A stretch of DNA of 64,000 bases, taken from positions 62,001 to 126,000 of the forward strand of contig NZ_BMVE01000009.1 in NCBI RefSeq assembly GCF_014650555.1. Direction: 5' to 3'. The stretch is from Streptomyces goshikiensis (GTDB lineage Bacteria > Actinomycetota > Actinomycetes > Streptomycetales > Streptomycetaceae). The translations under genes and the position numbers were made by a program. The notes beneath the pieces were generated by a model. That model was not told the origin of the DNA. It did no database searches and saw only the letters and a program-made list of their open reading frames with translations. Below, one piece after another: positions 59,376-64,000 of the stretch (position 1 is its first letter; each line of letters starts with the position of its first letter).

Positions 59376-60115
59376 CGGAAGTGAACGATGGTGACCTCGT
59401 CGCTCGACTTGATGTCGGGGTAGTGGAACCGCAGCCTGTCCTGCAGCTCCGCGAGATCGTCGAACCCGTCGGCGACGGCGTCCACCTCGGTCAGCTCGCC
59501 CACGCCCTTGGAAGTGATCCGAGTGACCACACCGGGCAGCACCACCTCGTCGTCCAACTCGAACACCATGTCCACCGGGCCCGTCTCCACCGGGTCCCGG
59601 AACCGCACCGTGGTCGTCTTCCGCCCCGTGCGCACGGCATCGAGATAGGCGCGGTGGAAGTGCAGGGACTGCACCGGGGCCGAACGCGGCGCGCTGTCGG
59701 ACCCTGCGGGCTGCTCCGCCCAGACGTAGGCGTGCGGCAGAAGGCCGGTGATCGTGACACTGCGAATGCCGCCGGCCACCGGCACCAGGACGCGGATACC
59801 AGGGTGGTGGTCCAGCAGGACCTGCCGGTCCCGGCCACACGGCGCGAGCACGCCGCGTCCCGTGTCACCGACGGCAACGATCGTCGTCAGATCCCGTGCT
59901 CCCGCAGCGCGCGCATGCCCGAGCGCCACCAGCTCCGCGCAAGGCCCGCCCGTGAAGTGATAGAGGTTGATGCCACCGAACATCCGGCCCTGTGCGTCTC
60001 TCACCGCCGCCCCGACGGTGTGCACCTCACCGTCACCGTTGGCCTCGACGACGCCCCGGGCGAACTCGACCAGCTCCATGTCTTCTTCTGTCGGCATGCG
60101 CATCGTGCTGTCCAT
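59360..60115 (-). CDS. Cytidine deaminase-like domain fused to ASCH domain
   Basis: A 251-residue fusion. Residues 1-130 are deaminase-like: HTVGAAVRDAQG and GGPCAELVAL (Cys-Ala-Glu, the zinc/proton shuttle). The second zinc motif reads APCGRDRQVLLD where blasticidin S/cytidine deaminases have PCGxCRQ, so the last Cys is replaced by Asp. Residues 145-251 are an ASCH domain: VQSLHFHRAYLDAVRTGRKTTTVRF...VDMVFELDDEVVLPGVVTRI, which binds nucleic acid or modified nucleosides. It could deaminate a nucleoside with an altered zinc site, or be inactive and RNA-binding. Confidence 0.8.
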   Translation of the reverse strand: MDSTMRMPTEEDMELVEFARGVVEANGDGEVHTVGAAVRDAQGRMFGGINLYHFTGGPCAELVALGHARAAGARDLTTIVAVGDTGRGVLAPCGRDRQVLLDHHPGIRVLVPVAGGIRSVTITGLLPHAYVWAEQPAGSDSAPRSAPVQSLHFHRAYLDAVRTGRKTTTVRFRDPVETGPVDMVFELDDEVVLPGVVTRITSKGVGELTEVDAVADGFDDLAELQDRLRFHYPDIKSSDEVTIVHFRHSPP

Positions 60116-60141
60116 CCGACAAACCTACCCGCGTCGTCCCC

Positions 60142-60156
60142 TACAGTGCCGAAAGT
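60142..60156 (+). promoter_or_regulatory. Start-proximal -10 (TACAGT) of a small gene
   Basis: TACAGT (60142-60147) lies 9 nt before the ATG at 60157 with no recognisable SD in between (GCCGAAAGT). This suggests a leaderless or very short leader transcript. No -35 match is seen, so it is tentative. Confidence 0.35.
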
Positions 60157-60450
60157 ATGACGGCACTCGCATCCTTCACCTTCGTGCGCCACACAGACGG
60201 GCTCCGCTACCGCTTCGAACGCGACGGCGAGCACAACGGACGCCCTGCCTACCGCCGAACGGACGGGCACGTGTGGTGTGTCTGGTCGCCGACCGACGGC
60301 TGGCATTGCGAAATAGCTGACGGTCTCGTGACAGCCCATCCCCTCGACAGCCACGCTGACGAACCCGAACCCCCAGCCACCGTCTGGCGCAGCTTCAAAG
60401 ACGACCGCTCCTACCTCTACGACCTTCGGACCCTCGACCCCGAAGCCTGA
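60157..60450 (+). CDS. Hypothetical protein, 97 aa
   Basis: A 97-residue soluble protein: FTFVRHTDGLRYRFERDGEH, RRTDGHVWCVWSPTDGWHCEI, SFKDDRSYLYDLRTLDPEA. Trp/Tyr/Asp-rich, beta-like. No named domain recognised. It is divergent from the deaminase-ASCH gene and probably leaderless. Confidence 0.6.
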   Translation: MTALASFTFVRHTDGLRYRFERDGEHNGRPAYRRTDGHVWCVWSPTDGWHCEIADGLVTAHPLDSHADEPEPPATVWRSFKDDRSYLYDLRTLDPEA

Positions 60451-60465
60451 TCCGCCGGACAGCGT

Positions 60466-61257
60466 CTAGCGGTGTGCGCGCTGGGCCTCGACCATCTGCC
60501 GCACGGAGCCGTCGACGCCCGCCCGGGCCTGGATGCGCTCGGCGAAGCCGGGGAACTGCCCGGCGACGGCGCTGAGCAGCCGCAGCTCCAGCGGCGCCAC
60601 GTTGACCTCGCAGCGGTCGCGGTGGACCGCCCGTACGACGCCGTCGGCGACCTGGCCCGGCGTGACGGTCCTCATGCCCTTGGGCGGGGCGGCGCCGGTG
60701 GCCGCGAACATCCCGGCGTCGCGGACGAACCCGGGCTGCACCAGGGACACCCCCACCCCCGTGCCCCTGAGTTCCTGGCGCAGGGCCAGGGCGAATCCGC
60801 GCAGCCCGAACTTCGTCGCGTTGTACAGGGAGGTCGACTTGGTCGCCGCCTTGCCGGAGAGGGAACCGACCAGCACGATGTGGCCGCGGCCGCGCGCCAC
60901 CATGTGCTCCGAGAGCAGCCGGGACAGCAGGACGGGCGCGCGCAGGTTGACGTCGAGGGCGCGGTCGAGCTGCTCCTCGGTGTAGTCGCCGAGGTCGCCG
61001 CTGGCCGGCAGCGCGGCGTTCGCGACGAGGACGTCCGCGTCGGCGCAGCTCTCGGCGAGGCGCAGGACATCGGACCGGACGGCCAGATCGGCGACCTCGG
61101 TACGGGCGCCCCAGGCGTCGGCGACGACCTTGAGGGCTTCCTCCCGGCGCCCGCTGACCGTGAGGCGCGCCCCCTGCGCCGTCAGGCGCGCGGCCAGTGC
61201 GGAGCCGATGCCCCCGGTGGCCCCGGTGAGTAGAACATTCGATCCTGATAGGTCCAC
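60466..61257 (-). CDS. Short-chain dehydrogenase/reductase
   Basis: A 263-residue SDR, GTG start at 61257 with SD GGGAG 5 nt upstream. NAD(P) motif LLTGATGGIGSALAARLTAQGA is at about 10-30; NAALPASG replaces NNAG. Catalytic pattern VLVGSLSGKAATKSTSLYNATKFGLRG (Ser, Tyr, Lys) is near 140-165. The late GVSLVQPGFVRDAGMF is typical. Divergent from a TetR gene through a perfect palindrome, so probably repressed by it. Confidence 0.85.
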   Translation of the reverse strand: MDLSGSNVLLTGATGGIGSALAARLTAQGARLTVSGRREEALKVVADAWGARTEVADLAVRSDVLRLAESCADADVLVANAALPASGDLGDYTEEQLDRALDVNLRAPVLLSRLLSEHMVARGRGHIVLVGSLSGKAATKSTSLYNATKFGLRGFALALRQELRGTGVGVSLVQPGFVRDAGMFAATGAAPPKGMRTVTPGQVADGVVRAVHRDRCEVNVAPLELRLLSAVAGQFPGFAERIQARAGVDGSVRQMVEAQRAHR

Positions 61258-61281
61258 GATCACTCCCGCGCGGCAGACTGT

Positions 61282-61299
61282 TGTTCGTTCGAACGAACA
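61282..61299. promoter_or_regulatory. Perfect 18-bp palindrome (TGTTCGTTC-GAACGAACA), TetR operator
   Basis: TGTTCGTTC (61282-61290) and GAACGAACA (61291-61299) join without a spacer into a perfect 18-bp palindrome. It is in the 120-bp region between the divergent SDR and TetR genes, 25 bp from the SDR start. The location fits an operator that represses the SDR and possibly the regulator itself. Confidence 0.85.
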
Positions 61300-61377
61300 G
61301 TAGGGATCGCCCCCTCGGCTGTCCACACCCCCGGACACCCCAACTCGCCCGCCCTGCCCGGCCGCTGGCCCCGGCCG

Positions 61378-62010
61378 ATGGGGCACAATGCCGACATGCC
61401 CCACGCTTCCGACACCCGCCAGCGCATCATCGACGCAGTACTGCGGATCATCGGGCAGGACGGCATCGCCGCCGTCACCAACCGGCGCATCGCGAAGGAG
61501 GCCGGGGTCTCCCTCGGCTCCGTCACCTACCACTTCGCCACCCAGCACGAGCTGCTGCGCGAAAGCCTGCTGCACTTCGTGGCCGAGGAGACCCGGCACT
61601 TCACGGCACTCGCCGACGAATGCTCCGACGAATGCTCCGACGAGCGCTTCGACATCGGGCAGGCGGCCGAGGTGGTCGCCCAGGTCGCGGGCGGCAACGC
61701 CTTCGACAGCCGGCACATCGCGCCCTTCGAGCTGTACGTCCAGGCCGGCCGCGACGAACGGCTGCGCGCCTCCGCGGCCGAGTGCTTCGCCGCGTACGAC
61801 CTGCTGGCCACCCGGATCCTGACCCAGCTCGGCGTACCGGACCCCGAGCGCCTGGCCGGGGCGGCCGTAGCCCTGGTCTTCGGGCAGCAGCTGCGCCGCC
61901 TGGCCACCGGCGCCCCCGCCGAGGACCTCGTCGAAACCCTCCTGGTCCTCACGCGGTTGACCCCCGCGCGGACCCCGTGGAAAGGGGAGGACATCTCATT
62001 TGGGGCCTAA
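61378..62010 (+). CDS. TetR-family transcriptional regulator
   Basis: A 210-residue TetR protein, ATG 61378 (or 61396). HTH at 12-60: SDTRQRIIDAVLRIIGQDGIAAVTNRRIAKEAGVSLGSVTYHFATQHEL. A 12-nt DNA repeat (GAATGCTCCGAC, about 61617-61645) encodes DECSDECSDE in the ligand domain, giving two Cys close together. Likely represses the divergent SDR gene through the 18-bp palindrome. Confidence 0.85.
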   Translation: MGHNADMPHASDTRQRIIDAVLRIIGQDGIAAVTNRRIAKEAGVSLGSVTYHFATQHELLRESLLHFVAEETRHFTALADECSDECSDERFDIGQAAEVVAQVAGGNAFDSRHIAPFELYVQAGRDERLRASAAECFAAYDLLATRILTQLGVPDPERLAGAAVALVFGQQLRRLATGAPAEDLVETLLVLTRLTPARTPWKGEDISFGA

Positions 62011-62051
62011 ATCGAGTGCGAGTGTTCCGGTCCGGGTGATACAAGGTCAGC

Positions 62052-62816
62052 GTGACTGAGCATCTCTACTTCCCCTCCCTGCTGCGGATGATCGACGAGC
62101 GTTCCGCCGCGTTCCGCGAGGCCGTCGCCGCGGCCCCCACCCTCGACGCCGACGTCCCGTCCTGCCCGGGCTGGACGCTGTACGACCTGGCGAACCACCT
62201 CAGTGAGGGGGACCGCTTCTGGGCCCACATCGTGCGGAACACCGCGCCGGGCGACGAGCGGCCGAGCAAGGACGGGCTGGCGGCGCCCAGGGAGCGCGAG
62301 GCCCTCATAGCCTGGCTGGCCGACTCGACGGAGCAGCTGCTTGCCGCTCTGCGCGAGGCCGGCCCGGACGGGAGCTGCTGGGCCTGGTGGGAGCCGCTGG
62401 CCTCGCCGCACACGGTGGCCGCCGTGGCCCGCCGCCGCGTCGCGGAGTCGCTGATCCACACCTACGACGCCCAGCTGGCCTCCGGTGACCCGCAGGAGCT
62501 GCCGACGACCGAGGCGGTCGACGCCATCGAGGAGTTCCTCGCCACCGTCTGCACCGTCACGGTCCCGTGGCCGGGTGAGCCCGCGACCATGGACTACCAC
62601 GCGGCCGAGGGTGGCTCCTGGCGCCAGACGGTGGACGCCGCCGGTTCCCGCTTCACCCGCCTCACCGCGGCGGACGCCGCCGAGAGCAAGCCCACCGCCG
62701 CCATCCACGGCACGGCGAGTGAGATGGCCCTGCTCATGTACATGCGCATCCCGGCCGGCTCGCTGCGGATGGAGGGCGACGCCGACCTGCTCCAGCGGCT
62801 GCAGAACGGGGGCTGA
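62052..62816 (+). CDS. Maleylpyruvate isomerase-family mycothiol-dependent enzyme
   Basis: A 254-residue protein, GTG start, SD AAGG at 62043-62046. The DinB-like N-terminal domain has VPSCPGWTLYDLANHLSEGDRFW, the family signature in which His and Glu bind metal. The second domain (from MDYHAAEGGSWRQTV) is the MDMPI C-terminal SCP2-like fold. Mycothiol-dependent transferases of this family isomerise maleylpyruvate or detoxify electrophiles. It supports the actinobacterial assignment. Downstream lies a broken IS. Confidence 0.85.
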   Translation: MTEHLYFPSLLRMIDERSAAFREAVAAAPTLDADVPSCPGWTLYDLANHLSEGDRFWAHIVRNTAPGDERPSKDGLAAPREREALIAWLADSTEQLLAALREAGPDGSCWAWWEPLASPHTVAAVARRRVAESLIHTYDAQLASGDPQELPTTEAVDAIEEFLATVCTVTVPWPGEPATMDYHAAEGGSWRQTVDAAGSRFTRLTAADAAESKPTAAIHGTASEMALLMYMRIPAGSLRMEGDADLLQRLQNGG

Positions 62817-62821
62817 GAGAA

Positions 62822-63243
62822 AAGTGGTCGGCCTTGAGCTCGTAGCGGCGGTGGAGCCGGCGGAAGCCGCCGAGCCGGGCGACAGCGCGCTCGATCGCTC
62901 GATCGCCCAGCGGTGCCGGCCGAGGCGGTAGGGTTCGGACCCGTCAGCTCGCCCTTTTCAGGGCCCGCATGTTCACCGCATCGACCGCGCACCTCGACCA
63001 GTCCAGCTCGCCATGCGCGCTGAGTTCGTCCAGGACGACCGAGTGGAGCTTGGCCCACACCCGGGCCCTGCTCCACTCGGTGAAGCGCCGATGGGCGGTA
63101 GGCCCGGACGGGCCGAAACAGGGCGGCAGCTGAGCCCACGTACACCCCGACGTCGCCACGAACACGATCGCCGCCAACACCTCCCGGTCCCCGTACCGAC
63201 GCCGACCGCCGCCCTGCGGGCGCGTCGGCGCAGCCGGCACCAC
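62822..63243 (-). pseudogene. IS5-family transposase remnant with deletion and frameshifts
   Basis: The intact part (63243 down to about 62950) reads RPQGGGRRRYGDREVLAAIVFVATSGCTWAQLPPCFGPSG, TAHRRFTEWSRARVWAKLHSVVLDELSAHGELDWSRCAVDAVNMRALK, matching IS5-group transposases. The frame then shifts: +1 frame gives KGELTGPNP, the next conserved motif, after which about the middle third is missing. The C-terminal end follows as PYRLGRHRWAIER, then RAVARLGGFRRLHRRYELKADHF in another frame. An 8-bp tandem duplication (CGATCGAG twice, near 62895-62910) separates the two: removing one copy restores WAIERAVARLGG. The 5' end (before RPQGGG) also lacks the usual start and hits a stop at 63286. Confidence 0.85.
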
Positions 63244-63307
63244 CGGGCGGGGACCGTCCCGCTCTTGCCCCTCACCCCTTCTGGGTTATAGCGTCTAACA
63301 ATCACGT

Positions 63308-63333
63308 GATGCCTTGCCGATCGGCAGGGCATC
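63308..63333. promoter_or_regulatory. 26-bp near-perfect palindrome before the SRPBCC gene
   Basis: GATGCC at 63308-63313 pairs with GGCATC at 63328-63333; the core TGCCGATCGGCA (63315-63326) is a perfect 12-bp palindrome. Only the position 63314/63327 pair is mismatched (T opposite G). It sits 30 bp before the SRPBCC ATG. It may be an operator or a leader hairpin. TTATA at 63286 lies just upstream. Confidence 0.75.
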
Positions 63334-63362
63334 AAGTCGCGCGTCTCACGAAGGGGAGCCCC

Positions 63363-64000
63363 ATGCCCGGGACCCATCGCACGCACCTCCGCGCCCTGTT
63401 CACCGTCCCCCTCGCCATCGGGCTCCTCGGCGGCGCCGCGTTACCCGCTGGAGCGGCGGCTTCCTCCGGCTCCCGCGCCGCCGAGTCCCTCACCTGCCGC
63501 GGAGCCGGCGTCGACCCCGCCGCCCGCGTCCGCCACCGGGCCGAGATCCTCGTCCGCGCCCCGCTGCGCACCGTCTGGAAGCTCCAGACCGACATCGAGC
63601 GCTGGCCGTCCTGGCAGGCTCCCGTGACCACCGCGGAACGCCTCGACCACGGCCCCCTCCGCCGGGGTTCGGCCTTCCGGTGGACGACCCCGGTACCCCC
63701 CAATCCGACCCCGGCCACCCGCCTGGACATCACCTCGACCGTCGGACAGCTCCGGCACCACTCCTGCATCCGCTGGACCGGCCCCGCGACCGGCGAGGGA
63801 CTCCACATCGACGGCGTCCACGTCTGGAACTTCACCGCGGTCCCCGGAGGCGTCAGGGTTAGCACCGAGGAGACCCACACCGGCCCCCAGGTCGACGCGG
63901 ACGTCCCCACCGCGACCGCCATCCTCCGCCAGGGCCTCGACGCATGGCTGAGCGACCTCAAGACCACCGCCGAGGCCCGCACCCCCCACCAGCCGAACTG
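63363..64000 (+). CDS. Secreted SRPBCC (polyketide cyclase-like) protein, 3' end outside the window
   Basis: An open frame from ATG 63363 (SD AAGGGGAG, 63351-63358) runs to the window end without a stop: at least 212 residues. A signal peptide (LRALFTVPLAIGLLGGAALPAGAAA) is followed by an SRPBCC/START-like domain: HRAEILVRAPLRTVWKLQTDIERWPSWQAPVTTAERLD, then GSAFRWTT, CIRWTGPATGEGLHIDGVHVWNF and LRQGLDAWLSDLKTTAEA. Such proteins bind hydrophobic ligands in a helix-grip fold. Export of a single SRPBCC domain is uncommon. Confidence 0.8.
   Translation, partial: MPGTHRTHLRALFTVPLAIGLLGGAALPAGAAASSGSRAAESLTCRGAGVDPAARVRHRAEILVRAPLRTVWKLQTDIERWPSWQAPVTTAERLDHGPLRRGSAFRWTTPVPPNPTPATRLDITSTVGQLRHHSCIRWTGPATGEGLHIDGVHVWNFTAVPGGVRVSTEETHTGPQVDADVPTATAILRQGLDAWLSDLKTTAEARTPHQPN

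Noticed and set aside
1..64000. tRNA, rRNA or CRISPR features
   Set aside because: No cloverleaf-like sequence ending in CCA-type acceptor patterns, no rRNA segment and no regularly spaced repeats were found by eye.

Overview
The window has the GC-rich, wobble-G/C coding pattern of Streptomyces or a close relative. It carries families typical of that group: a SARP/NB-ARC/TPR regulator, an XRE-TPR regulator, a mycothiol-type maleylpyruvate isomerase, an LCP protein, many secreted proteins with Ala-rich signal peptides, and many GTG starts. No rRNA, tRNA or CRISPR array was seen. The region reads as accessory chromosome: specialised metabolism, sugar uptake, and many regulator/enzyme pairs.

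Layout. (1) 0.2-12.6 kb: a compact gene set that looks like an undescribed ribosomal-peptide system. A 22-residue basic peptide gene is followed by a perfect hairpin, then an M16 zinc peptidase, a GNAT-like protein, an NTP_transf_5 nucleotidyltransferase-like protein, a three-gene ABC-2 exporter, a degenerate HisRS paralogue, a UDP-sugar dehydrogenase, an SDR epimerase, a PIG-L deacetylase and an XRE-TPR regulator. TTGAC/GTCAA elements recur in its promoters. (2) 12.7-16.5 kb: two small secreted peptides facing a large SARP-family regulator. (3) 16.7-28.8 kb: a P450 behind a strong operator-like palindrome, a methyltransferase, a SUKH-like protein, a CAP protein, CutA, an MFS/LysR pair, an Ntn amidase, an imine-reductase-like enzyme with HxlR, a flavoprotein, and a secreted protein with a duplicated module. 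(4) 29.0-36.1 kb: galT, a 23-codon relay ORF, galK, a DeoR regulator and an Mgl/Rbs-type sugar ABC importer, probably a galactose uptake and catabolism locus without galE. (5) 36.3-49.2 kb: a D,D-carboxypeptidase with a very long acidic cytoplasmic head, secreted proteins including a protease with a propeller-like domain, hydrolases, TetR and MarR regulators, and an old-yellow-enzyme gene with tandem operators.

(6) 49.6-55.4 kb: a clear bacilysin/anticapsin-type operon, bacA-bacB-bacG-bacC-MFS-bacF-Dabb, tightly overlapped. It lacks the ATP-grasp ligase BacD, so free anticapsin or a related cyclohexenyl amino acid is the expected product rather than the dipeptide bacilysin. (7) 55.4-64.0 kb: an LCP protein, a Tat-exported protein, a lipoprotein, a deaminase-ASCH fusion with an altered zinc ligand, an SDR/TetR pair with a perfect 18-bp palindrome, a mycothiol-dependent enzyme, a broken IS5-family transposase, and a secreted SRPBCC protein cut by the window end.

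All functional calls are by reading translations and motifs by eye; no database search was run.
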